From: Clostridium sp. BJN0001
Lineage (GTDB): Bacteria; Bacillota; Clostridia; Clostridiales; Clostridiaceae
NCBI RefSeq assembly: GCF_022869825.1
Contig: NZ_CP094971.1
Span: forward strand, 2,076,001 to 2,140,000
Length of the DNA: 64,000 bases
Direction of reading: 5' to 3'
The notes under the pieces: generated by a model
Databases searched by the model: none
Seen by the model: the letters and a program-made list of their open reading frames with translations, nothing else
Told to the model about the DNA's origin: nothing
Translations under genes and position numbers: made by a program
Shown: positions 39,907 through 48,057 of the stretch, one piece after another
Numbering within the stretch: position 1 is the stretch's first letter
How the letters are laid out: each line of letters opens with the position of its first letter

Positions 39907-40908
39907 CTATTCTTTGACATAAATTTTTTTGAATTCTTTTAAAAATTCCAAATAATTTTCCTTTTCATCTACTATTTTTTGAAGTTTTAATGAAAATGTG
40001 TTTTGTGCCCAATTAACTTCATTATAATAATATCTGTTTGCAAGCCTCCAGTACCTTTGTGGAAATTCTAAGTACGCAAAAAGAACTCTATATTCTTCAT
40101 TTTTAAGTTCAGATACTGAATTGTAAGAATCTAATATAGCTTTTGCATACTCTATATTCCAATCTACTCTTTTTAAAACTTTTGTAATAAAATTACTTAT
40201 ATCAAAAGTTCTTATCTCTCTTTTGCAATAATCAAAATCAATTATACTTATGTCTTTTTTATCATTTAAAATTATATTATGATATGTGTAATCATGATGA
40301 CAGAATGTTTTATTATTTTCAGCCTTCATACATAACTCATAATACTCAGATTTATTGAGTTCTAAAAGTGCATTTTTCCCAAGTTCCTTATAAAATTCCA
40401 AAGAATTAATATACTTAACATCAAAATCATTTTTTATGTTTTTCTTTCGTGCCATGTCCCTCATCTTATCAAATGATTTTATTCTTTTTTCCATAAGATG
40501 AGGCCAACGTCCAAGATCACTCTTAAGTTTTGAATTCTCAGGAGGATCATATCCTTTTGATGCCTCATGCATTTTTGCAAGTGCTACAGATGCAAGTTTT
40601 ACCTCTTCTATATTATGAAAGTCACATTCACATCCATCAAGCCATTCAGATAATGTATATAGATCTTCATTTACTAAAGCATATGGTTCTCCATGTATAT
40701 TTAAATAATATTTATCTAAATTATCAAATCCATTTTTTACAAGATGGTCTTTAGCTCCATATACAAATGCTAATTTTTGAGGTCCATAATTTATCTTCTT
40801 TAAGCACCTGTCACCTTTATTTGTTTTTAAATGATATACACCTTTATTTGCTTTCATTTGTTCAATCTTTATATCGAATTGTCTTTCAATTTCAATTTCT
40901 CTCATCAT
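39907..40908 (-). CDS. CotS-family spore coat kinase-like protein (A)
   Basis: 333 residues with an aminoglycoside-phosphotransferase-like kinase fold. CotS in B. subtilis is a coat protein of this fold; its substrate is not known. The catalytic loop FCHHDYTYHNI (HxDxxxxN) and metal motif IIDFDYC are intact, so phosphotransfer is plausible. Two consecutive ATG codons (40908, 40905) follow GAGGTGAGGG. It stands alone, divergent from the first GT4 gene with about 107 bp between them. Confidence 0.87.
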   Translation of the reverse strand: MMREIEIERQFDIKIEQMKANKGVYHLKTNKGDRCLKKINYGPQKLAFVYGAKDHLVKNGFDNLDKYYLNIHGEPYALVNEDLYTLSEWLDGCECDFHNIEEVKLASVALAKMHEASKGYDPPENSKLKSDLGRWPHLMEKRIKSFDKMRDMARKKNIKNDFDVKYINSLEFYKELGKNALLELNKSEYYELCMKAENNKTFCHHDYTYHNIILNDKKDISIIDFDYCKREIRTFDISNFITKVLKRVDWNIEYAKAILDSYNSVSELKNEEYRVLFAYLEFPQRYWRLANRYYYNEVNWAQNTFSLKLQKIVDEKENYLEFLKEFKKIYVKE

Positions 40909-41015
40909 TTCCCTCACCTCCTGTATATTTATATGTTAAACATACTTCTTTTATTAACATTTTTATACTGTTTTAATATAATAAATTAAGACAATTACTT
41001 AGAAAGGGTCACTAA

Positions 41016-42134
41016 ATGAAAATAGGTATAGATGGAAGAGCTGCCAAATGGTATCGCGGCACTGGAATTGGTACTTATACTCATGAACTTATAAAAAGTC
41101 TCAGCAACACTGATTCTATCAATAATTATTCAATTTTTATGCCTGATTGCGAATTGAAAAACACTCTGTCTGATAACTTTAAAATAAATTATGTTGATAC
41201 TGATTACTCAAATAACTTTTGGGATGAAGTAAACGTTCCTAATATTTTGAATAACTCAGACATCGATCTTTATCATGTTCCCCAAAATGGAGTGGGACTT
41301 TCAGAATACGTCAAATGCAAAAAGGTTATAACTCTTCATGATATAATACCACTTAGAATGCCTGAAACTGTAAGTGACAGATATCTTCGAATTTTTAATA
41401 ACGAACTTCCAAAAACTCTTCAAATATGTGATGGAATTATTACTGTTTCTGAATTTTCAAAAAATGATATATCAAAACAATTTAATATTCCAGAAGATAA
41501 AATTTTTGTAACTCATCTTGCTGCTGAAGATTTATATACTCCTCTCAGTAAATGTGGATCAAAAAAAGAAATAACTAAAAAATATGGCATTGAAGAAGAT
41601 TTTATACTTTACGTAGGTGGATTTAGTCCAAGAAAAAATATAATAGGACTTATTGAATCTTATTCACTTCTCCCTAATAATTTAAAAAATAAATATAAAC
41701 TAGTTATCATAGGCAAAAAGGGAAAATCATATTCAAAATATAAAAAAAGAACTGAAGATCTTAGTATAAGCGAAAATGTAATATTTACAGATTTTATTCC
41801 TTTACATGATATGCCGTTATTTTATAATGCTGCTGAAGTACTTGTATATCCATCATTTTATGAAGGATTTGGGCTGCCACCAATTGAAGCAATGGCATGT
41901 GGTACACCTGTTATAACATCAAATGTAACATCGTTAAAAGAAATCTGTCAAGGTTCTGCAATACTTGTTAATCCAGAAGATATCGATATGCTTTCAAAAA
42001 ATATAGAAAGAGTTCTTACAAACAGTCTTTTAAGACTCACTCTTGTAAGAAAAAGTCTTGAAAAAAGCAGAGAATTTTCTTGGAATAAAACAGCCTTAAA
42101 AACAATAAATGCATATAGAAAAATTTTATCATAA
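41016..42134 (+). CDS. GT4 glycosyltransferase of the spore-surface island (A)
   Basis: 372 residues, GT-B fold of family GT4. It would transfer a sugar from a nucleotide donor to a surface polysaccharide or protein. The N-terminal loop DGRAAKWYRGTGIGTYTHEL, the FSPRKNI motif and the donor-site YPSFYEGFGLPPIEAMACG (E-x7-E type) are intact. No membrane segment or signal peptide. It is a clear paralogue of 45139-46260. AGAAAGGGTC serves as ribosome binding site. No confident promoter was seen. Confidence 0.88.
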   Translation: MKIGIDGRAAKWYRGTGIGTYTHELIKSLSNTDSINNYSIFMPDCELKNTLSDNFKINYVDTDYSNNFWDEVNVPNILNNSDIDLYHVPQNGVGLSEYVKCKKVITLHDIIPLRMPETVSDRYLRIFNNELPKTLQICDGIITVSEFSKNDISKQFNIPEDKIFVTHLAAEDLYTPLSKCGSKKEITKKYGIEEDFILYVGGFSPRKNIIGLIESYSLLPNNLKNKYKLVIIGKKGKSYSKYKKRTEDLSISENVIFTDFIPLHDMPLFYNAAEVLVYPSFYEGFGLPPIEAMACGTPVITSNVTSLKEICQGSAILVNPEDIDMLSKNIERVLTNSLLRLTLVRKSLEKSREFSWNKTALKTINAYRKILS

Positions 42135-42136
42135 TT

Positions 42137-42178
42137 GAAAGAGCTGACACAAAAATATATTAGTGCCAGCTCTTTTTG
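42137..42178 (+). terminator. Terminator after GT4 gene A
   Basis: AAAGAGCTG-A-CAC pairs with GTG-C-CAGCTCTTT, then TTTGTTAT. It also lies right behind the minus-strand CotS gene. Confidence 0.75.
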
Positions 42179-43210
42179 TTATATTTCCTTTCTTAAAAAA
42201 TCTAAAAACTGATATCTTAATTTATCGTTTTCAATCTTCATTTTTAACCTATCAAGATATATATTATAATCCCACATCTTTCTTCTAAAATAATAATCTA
42301 ATGATATATTGTAAAAATCTTTTGGAAAATATAACAATCCATAAAGTACCTTTTTCTCTCTTAAATCAAGCTTTGAAACTGATTCATAAGATTGTAACAC
42401 AGATTTCATTTTTTCAAAATCAAACCCCGCATTTTTTATAGTTTTTAAAATAAAATCTGCTACATCCATAACTCTTAGATCAATAGTCATAAAATCAAAA
42501 TCAATAAGACTTACCCTATCGTTATTCACAATAAAATTTCTATATACAGTATCATTATGACAGACACATATCGTTTCCTTCTCCTGCCTCAAATCATTAT
42601 AACTGCTATTTAATAAAAACCTAGAGGCTGCTATAACTTCGTCTAAATATTTATCTATATATCTAAAAAATAAATCATCAAATTCATTTTTATATTTAAA
42701 TCTTGAAACCATATCTTTTATATATTTTAAATTCTTTACACATTGATCTATTTTAAAAAGAAATGATTTGTCAATAAAATTTTTATTATATTTTTTATTA
42801 ATATATTCCATTATTCCTTTAGAGGATTTATGCATTTTTGCAAGAGATTTCGCACAAAGATCAACTTCGACAGGATTTGAAAAAGAAACCTCATGCCCTT
42901 TAAATATATCCATAACAACATACATATTTCCTTTATATTCTTTAAATACATTTCCATCTGGAAATTTATTAAACTCTATTATATCAGGATCAGTTTTCTT
43001 TATATACAAAAGGCACTCATTTATCATATTTATTTCATCAGAACTTTTTTCAATTTTCTTTAATATTTTTTTACCATTTTTAGTAGAAATGACAAATACT
43101 TTTCTAAGTGGAATAATATCATCTACTTTAATATTAATACTATCAAAAAAATTTTTATCAAGATCATAGCCACATAAATATTTCTGTTCAATGTATTTAT
43201 TTTTTACCAC
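42179..43210 (-). CDS. CotS-family spore coat kinase-like protein (C)
   Basis: 343 residues, same fold as the other CotS proteins of this island. The catalytic loop is VCHNDTVYRNF and the metal motif LIDFDF, both complete. GTG 43210 follows AAAGGGGAATATAA. It is the third gene of a minus-strand operon after the intact CotS at 44001 and the pseudokinase at 43230, 19 bases behind the latter. Confidence 0.85.
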   Translation of the reverse strand: MVKNKYIEQKYLCGYDLDKNFFDSINIKVDDIIPLRKVFVISTKNGKKILKKIEKSSDEINMINECLLYIKKTDPDIIEFNKFPDGNVFKEYKGNMYVVMDIFKGHEVSFSNPVEVDLCAKSLAKMHKSSKGIMEYINKKYNKNFIDKSFLFKIDQCVKNLKYIKDMVSRFKYKNEFDDLFFRYIDKYLDEVIAASRFLLNSSYNDLRQEKETICVCHNDTVYRNFIVNNDRVSLIDFDFMTIDLRVMDVADFILKTIKNAGFDFEKMKSVLQSYESVSKLDLREKKVLYGLLYFPKDFYNISLDYYFRRKMWDYNIYLDRLKMKIENDKLRYQFLDFLRKEI

Positions 43211-43229
43211 TTATATTCCCCTTTATATA

Positions 43230-43985
43230 TTAATATATAAATAAATCTTTTTTTTCTTCATATGCAGCTGCCTTTTTAAGTTTTTTTAAAGTTTCATCAA
43301 ATGTTTTTCTGCTTTTATTATCTGAATACCTTTCCCATTGTTTTAAAAACTCTTTTGGATAAAACATCATACCCTTTAAATACTTAATAGTATCAAATGA
43401 AAGATGTGATTTAAATGCAAAATATTTAATTAAATCTTCTATATCTCCTTTATATCCCCTTTTCTGAAGCCTTTTTATATATCCAAGTAAATCCTCTTCA
43501 ACAAGATTATAGCAAATTGATTTTAAATAATATATCACTAATTTTTCTCCATCTTTCACTAAATTTGTCTCATCACATTTTACAAGGCAGATTTCGTTTC
43601 TATTCATACTTCTTTTTATTATATCCAGATATCCATTATTATATATATACCTTATAGCTTCATTTCCCTGATTAAGCATATTCATTCCCTCTGATATAAG
43701 ATATATATCTACACAATTTTTTATAGGATTTGAATAAATATTATTATAATACCTCTCAAGTTTTTTAAGCTGCATTTTATATCTTTCAATTTCTTTTCCG
43801 ATTACACTTTGCAGACCATCTATGCTGTCAAATGAACATGATTTTGCTTTTTTATGAAATGAGGTAATTAAATCAATCTGCCTGTAAATAAATTCTTCAT
43901 CAATATCAGAAACTTTTTGAAAAGGATTATCTGATATTTCTATTCCTGCACATTTAAGTTTCAATTTAACACTTTCACAGCTCAA
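43230..43985 (-). CDS. CotS-like pseudokinase, shortened
   Basis: 251 residues, about 85 shorter than its neighbours, mainly at the N-terminal lobe. The C-terminal part aligns with the CotS kinases (compare MMFYPKEFLKQWERYSD with the YFPKDF/FPQSFW region), but the catalytic loop reads LVKCDETN where active members have HHDYTYHN, and the IDFD motif is replaced by YLKS. So the catalytic Asp and metal ligand are lost while Asn remains. The frame is open and TTG 43985 has a strong GGAGGTAAAATT site, which argues for a kept structural protein rather than a decaying gene. Confidence 0.78.
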   Translation of the reverse strand: MSCESVKLKLKCAGIEISDNPFQKVSDIDEEFIYRQIDLITSFHKKAKSCSFDSIDGLQSVIGKEIERYKMQLKKLERYYNNIYSNPIKNCVDIYLISEGMNMLNQGNEAIRYIYNNGYLDIIKRSMNRNEICLVKCDETNLVKDGEKLVIYYLKSICYNLVEEDLLGYIKRLQKRGYKGDIEDLIKYFAFKSHLSFDTIKYLKGMMFYPKEFLKQWERYSDNKSRKTFDETLKKLKKAAAYEEKKDLFIY

Positions 43986-44000
43986 AATTTTACCTCCAAT

Positions 44001-45005
44001 CTAAAAATAGCCATCAATGAAATTTTCCCTTTCATCACAATCTTCAAGATATTTTATAAGTTTTTGATAAAAAAAGTCTTCTCCCCATGGTTGCATTTCC
44101 CAATATACCTGAAGTCCTATCTGCCAAAAGCTCTGAGGGAATCTCATAAATTCACGCATTATCGGTACTTCATAATCTTCTATCGCTAAATTTTTACTAT
44201 ACGAAGTTATTATTAAATCTGCTATATTTGAGCACCATTTTCCATTTTTCATGGTTCGTATTAAAAGTGAACATAGATCATGAAGATGTGTATCTAAAAT
44301 GCAATAATCAAAATCAATTATATTTATATTTGAATCTTTATCTATAAGAATATTATGATGAGCAAAGTCATGATGACAAAATCCTCTTTTAAAAACTTCT
44401 TTTTCCATGGCTTTTACATAAAAATTTTCTTTTAATCCTTTAATACTATTCTCTGCTCTCTCTATTTCCTTTCCTGCGTATTTAAGATACAATTTATCAA
44501 ACTTGTTTTTTTGTGCTTTTTCATCTATTCTTTCTAAAAAATTTGAAATTTCATTCTTTCTATCATTAAAATTTTGTTCCCATCTAAACCAATAGATTCT
44601 AGGACTCATATCAGATGATATATTAAAATTTCTACTTTTCAAATGAAGTTCTGAAAGCTTCTCAGAAATATATTCAAGTTCTACAGGATTACTGAAATTA
44701 CTTTCTCTTGCTTTAAGCCATTTTGTTAGATAAACACATTTTTTATCAATAACACCAAAATACCTGTCTTCTTTATCTTTTATTATTTCAGGTACAGAAA
44801 AGAAATTATTTTTTCTTAAATGTATAATTGCTGAAACTATAAATAACGTATGCTCATACGTATACTCATTAACCTTAAGGCAGTAAGATTTACCATCACT
44901 TTTTATCATATAGCTTCCTTTAACTTTTATAATTTCTTGGCACTTTATATCATACTTTGATTCAACATATTCTTTTATAGAAATACTGCTTAAAGTATTG
45001 TCCAT
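44001..45005 (-). CDS. CotS-family spore coat kinase-like protein (B)
   Basis: 334 residues, APH-like fold. Catalytic loop FCHHDFAHHNI and metal motif IIDFDYC are intact. AGGAGTGGATT precedes ATG 45005. First gene of a three-gene operon (CotS, pseudokinase, CotS) with gaps of 15 and 19 bases, driven by a sigma-K promoter, so expression is expected in the mother cell when coat is laid down. Confidence 0.88.
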   Translation of the reverse strand: MDNTLSSISIKEYVESKYDIKCQEIIKVKGSYMIKSDGKSYCLKVNEYTYEHTLFIVSAIIHLRKNNFFSVPEIIKDKEDRYFGVIDKKCVYLTKWLKARESNFSNPVELEYISEKLSELHLKSRNFNISSDMSPRIYWFRWEQNFNDRKNEISNFLERIDEKAQKNKFDKLYLKYAGKEIERAENSIKGLKENFYVKAMEKEVFKRGFCHHDFAHHNILIDKDSNINIIDFDYCILDTHLHDLCSLLIRTMKNGKWCSNIADLIITSYSKNLAIEDYEVPIMREFMRFPQSFWQIGLQVYWEMQPWGEDFFYQKLIKYLEDCDERENFIDGYF

Positions 45006-45033
45006 AATCCACTCCTATCGTAATTCTTTTAAA

Positions 45034-45062
45034 TATTATATGTATATAAATATTTTATTGTG
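45034..45062 (-). promoter_or_regulatory. Sigma-K promoter of the CotS operon
   Basis: Minus strand CACA-N16-CATATAATA fits the sigma-K consensus at all defined bases, 29 bp before ATG 45005. Confidence 0.75.
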
Positions 45063-45138
45063 ATTTTTATTTAATAAAGACACACTTTTCAAAAAAAATA
45101 ATATTCTATTTATATAGTTATAAATAAGGAGACTCTAT

Positions 45139-46260
45139 ATGAAAATTGCCATAGATACTCGTGGTGCTACTTTATATCATGGTACTGGAATAGGAACGTA
45201 TACTGAAAATATTATAAATGAATTTTTAAAAATCTCACGCTTAAATGAATTTTATTTATTTTGTTGTGGCAATTTTAATAAAAACTTTATAAGCAAGAAT
45301 AGTCACATAATATATTCATCTGGTAAAAAGAGTACTTTTTATAATAATTTTTATATACCTGATAAAATATTTAGAAATAACATAGATATATATCATATAC
45401 CTCAAAACGGAATAGGACTTAATAAATGTAAGAATGCAAAAAATGTAGTTACTATTCATGATTTAATACCTTATATCATGCCTGAAACTGTAGGAAGCGG
45501 ATACTTAAAAAAATTTTTAGAAGATATGCCTCATATAATAGCAGATGCAGATGGAATATTAACAGTATCAGAATACTCAAAAAAAGATATCCTCAAATAT
45601 TTTAGCTTTTATCCTGAAAATAAAATATTCGTTACACCTCTTGCTGCTTCAAAAAATTATGTTCCACTAAATAAAAAATATTGCAAAAAATTTGTAGAAA
45701 ACAAATTTAATGTTCCTGCGCCATACATACTTTATATAGGCGGATTTAGTCCAAGGAAGAATGTTATTGGTCTTATAAACGCATTTAAACACATTTATAA
45801 AGATTTAAATGCTAATTATAAATTATTAATTTGTGGTTCTCTTAAAGATGAGGGCCTAAGGCTTTATAATTATGTAAAAGAAATAAATATGGATAAAAAT
45901 ATTATTTTTACAGGTTTTATAGAAGATGATTTGCTTCCAATTTTATATAATAGTGCTGATACATTTGTATATCCATCTCTTTATGAAGGCTTTGGTCTTC
46001 CTCCACTTGAGGCTATGAGTTGTAAAACAGCAGTTATTACATCTAATGTTACATCTATTCCAGAAGTAACTAGTGATTCAGCAATTCTTATAAATCCTCT
46101 AAAAGAAAATGAATTAGAGGAAGCTCTTTTAAAGACATTAAATGATTCTTTATTTCGAATGTCTCTTGCGGAAAAAGGATATCAAAGAAGTCTTAATTTC
46201 ACATGGGAAAAAACCGCGCAAAAAACATTATCTGCTTATAAAAAAATATTAGAAGAATAA
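45139..46260 (+). CDS. GT4 glycosyltransferase of the spore-surface island (B)
   Basis: 373 residues, GT4 family. DTRGATLYHGTGIGTYTEN, GGFSPRKNV and YPSLYEGFGLPPLEAMSC match the paralogue at 41016 block by block, so one arose from the other by duplication. AAGGAGA precedes ATG 45139. It is divergent from the CotS operon with about 133 bp shared upstream DNA. The likely substrate is a spore coat or exosporium glycan, inferred from context only. Confidence 0.88.
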   Translation: MKIAIDTRGATLYHGTGIGTYTENIINEFLKISRLNEFYLFCCGNFNKNFISKNSHIIYSSGKKSTFYNNFYIPDKIFRNNIDIYHIPQNGIGLNKCKNAKNVVTIHDLIPYIMPETVGSGYLKKFLEDMPHIIADADGILTVSEYSKKDILKYFSFYPENKIFVTPLAASKNYVPLNKKYCKKFVENKFNVPAPYILYIGGFSPRKNVIGLINAFKHIYKDLNANYKLLICGSLKDEGLRLYNYVKEINMDKNIIFTGFIEDDLLPILYNSADTFVYPSLYEGFGLPPLEAMSCKTAVITSNVTSIPEVTSDSAILINPLKENELEEALLKTLNDSLFRMSLAEKGYQRSLNFTWEKTAQKTLSAYKKILEE

Positions 46261-46310
46261 AAGCAGAAAAGCTTCTGTATTTTTACAAGAAGCTTTTCTG
46301 CTTTACAATA
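46261..46310 (+). terminator. Bidirectional terminator after GT4 gene B
   Basis: AAGCAGAAAAGCTTC-TG...AC-AAGAAGCTTTTCTGCTTT: a long stem with T/A-rich flanks on both strands. Confidence 0.78.
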
Positions 46311-46319
46311 AATTTTATA

Positions 46320-47456
46320 TTATTTTTGATAATTTTTATTTCGTATAGAAATATATTTTTTATACGAATTAAATTCTGGTGTTTTTTCTTCTACGTTAGC
46401 TAAAAGAAGAAATGGACTTTGACCATTAAAGTTATTCACTTTTTCTTCTATTTCTTTTGATTTATAACACGACTGAAAACTCGAGAAAAATTCGCCTTTT
46501 TTTATATAGTCTACTGCAATAGAATTATCTGTAACTAAAAATGTTGTGAATTTTTCTATAAGCTTATTGTTTGAATTATTTAAAAGTAAAAGATTGCTTC
46601 CCTCAGAGGCAAAATTTTTATTTTCTCCAACATTTAAAGTTGGAACTTTTATCGCTACATAATTCTCGCTATCTTCTAATTTCGATATTTCTTTAACAGC
46701 ATTAATAGATCCAATTCTCGCTATATATTTATCATTTTTGTTCCATGTAAGTACATTAGAATCTTTAAGCTCATTAAATTTTGTATCTAGTAAAATTTTT
46801 ATTTGATCCTCATCTAGATTATCATTATATGTATAAACATATTCCATTAAAAGAAGATCTAATAAATCATTATAATTCTGACCTGTACCACTTAATAATT
46901 TCACTTTTCCTTCACTTTTTTGATATACTTCTTGTCCAATTTTTATTATATCATCCCATTTATTTATATCTGACTGTGTATATCCATATTTACTAAGTAA
47001 ACTTTCATTAATAAATAACGCTAGTGGTCTTGATGTTAATGGAATTTTTATAATATTTTGATTTTCTTCTTTTTGTAATCTATATTTCGAAAAATTACTT
47101 TTATATGGTTTTATATATTCATTTTCATCGGCCGAATATATATTTACATTTTCATATATTTTATTAAGTTTTGTATCATTTATTTGAACCATTGTATAAT
47201 TTAAAGTATTATCTTTTATGATATCTTCTAAACTAGCTGTATCTGAAATCTTATCTATTTTTATATTAGTTCCTTGATTTTGTAACATAAATTTATCAGC
47301 TACATCTTGCATATACTCATACATATCGTCGTTTACAGCAATTGAGATACTTCCTTCTATCTTCTCTTTATCTGAATGTCTTAAAAAAAATATTGACATT
47401 ATAATAATTATCATTAACGCTAAAAAAAATCCTATAATTTTGATTTTTTTATTCAT
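46320..47456 (-). CDS. Membrane-anchored solute-binding-protein-like protein
   Basis: 378 residues. The N-terminus has one membrane segment (about 6-26) without a lipobox Cys, then a periplasmic-binding-protein-like fold of the sugar-binding (family 1) type; PLTSRPLALFINESLLSKYGY resembles the region that contacts ligand in such proteins. No ABC transporter permease or ATPase is nearby. It may act as a sensor partner or have another role; the ligand cannot be read from sequence. Confidence 0.7.
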   Translation of the reverse strand: MNKKIKIIGFFLALMIIIIMSIFFLRHSDKEKIEGSISIAVNDDMYEYMQDVADKFMLQNQGTNIKIDKISDTASLEDIIKDNTLNYTMVQINDTKLNKIYENVNIYSADENEYIKPYKSNFSKYRLQKEENQNIIKIPLTSRPLALFINESLLSKYGYTQSDINKWDDIIKIGQEVYQKSEGKVKLLSGTGQNYNDLLDLLLMEYVYTYNDNLDEDQIKILLDTKFNELKDSNVLTWNKNDKYIARIGSINAVKEISKLEDSENYVAIKVPTLNVGENKNFASEGSNLLLLNNSNNKLIEKFTTFLVTDNSIAVDYIKKGEFFSSFQSCYKSKEIEEKVNNFNGQSPFLLLANVEEKTPEFNSYKKYISIRNKNYQK

Positions 47457-47509
47457 ACTGACACCTCTAAGTTAAAAAATTTATAAATTAAGTATACCAT
47501 AAAATAAAT

Positions 47510-47560
47510 ATTTTTATTTAAAATAAGTAGTGACGGATAAGAAATCCTTATCCGTCACTT
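47510..47560 (-). terminator. Terminator after the Cys-rich coat candidate
   Basis: AGTGACGGATAAG and TTATCCGTCACT form a long GC-rich stem; the minus side continues ACTTATTTTAAATAAAAATATTT. Confidence 0.7.
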
Positions 47561-47613
47561 AGCCTAAATGTTTAAAACATATCTTTATTAATGTTTTAAT
47601 CTCATCTTCTGTT

Positions 47614-47979
47614 TTAATTGCAACTATTGCATCCAGGTTCGCCTATACAACATCCTTCATAGCATTCTGCTTCAATTTCTTCATATTTGATACAAATTGA
47701 ATCTTTATATATCTTAAGCATATATCTTTGATTAGGACATAAAGGTCCAAGCAAAAACTGGCCAAATTCGTCTGTAAAAGTATGAGTTAATGGTATAATT
47801 CCTCTTCCACAATCTGATACCTTTAATAATTTAACTACTGCATCTGCAACAGGTTCCATGTCTTCATCTACTACAGTTCCATAAATTGCACTTCTAGTCT
47901 CTTTGCAGATCTTAACAACAGCATCAATCTGTTGATTTTCTTTTGGGCAAATAGAACATACACTTACTCTTCCGCTCAT
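47614..47979 (-). CDS. Cys-rich carboxypeptidase-regulatory-like protein, coat candidate
   Basis: 121 residues with ten Cys, including CSICP near the N-terminus and a C-terminal cluster CYEGCCIGEPGCNSC. The middle (about 30-95) looks like a small carboxypeptidase-regulatory/CNA-B-type beta sandwich: AIYGTVVDEDMEPVADAVV and FTDEFGQFLLGPL. No signal peptide. ATG 47979 follows GGAGGGAAAAATA. A sigma-K promoter lies upstream, so a cross-linked role in the spore coat or exosporium is likely but inferred. Confidence 0.75.
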   Translation of the reverse strand: MSGRVSVCSICPKENQQIDAVVKICKETRSAIYGTVVDEDMEPVADAVVKLLKVSDCGRGIIPLTHTFTDEFGQFLLGPLCPNQRYMLKIYKDSICIKYEEIEAECYEGCCIGEPGCNSCN

Positions 47980-48008
47980 TATTTTTCCCTCCAATGTGTT
48001 TTATACTA

Positions 48009-48037
48009 TAAAATATGAAAAAATAACAAGTTTTGTT
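48009..48037 (-). promoter_or_regulatory. Sigma-K promoter of the Cys-rich protein
   Basis: Minus strand AACA-N16-CATATTTTA fits the sigma-K consensus at every defined base, about 30 bp before the start codon. Confidence 0.75.
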
Positions 48038-48057
48038 CATGATATTAATTTTATATT

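Noticed and set aside
40909..41015. Sigma-K promoter for CotS gene A and GT4 gene A
   Set aside because: The best -10 candidates (CATATAAAT and AATATAATA) miss defined bases or the -35, unlike the three accepted sites.
43230..43985. Calling the short CotS relative a pseudogene
   Set aside because: No frameshift or internal stop, strong ribosome binding site and operon position; pseudokinase is the better term.
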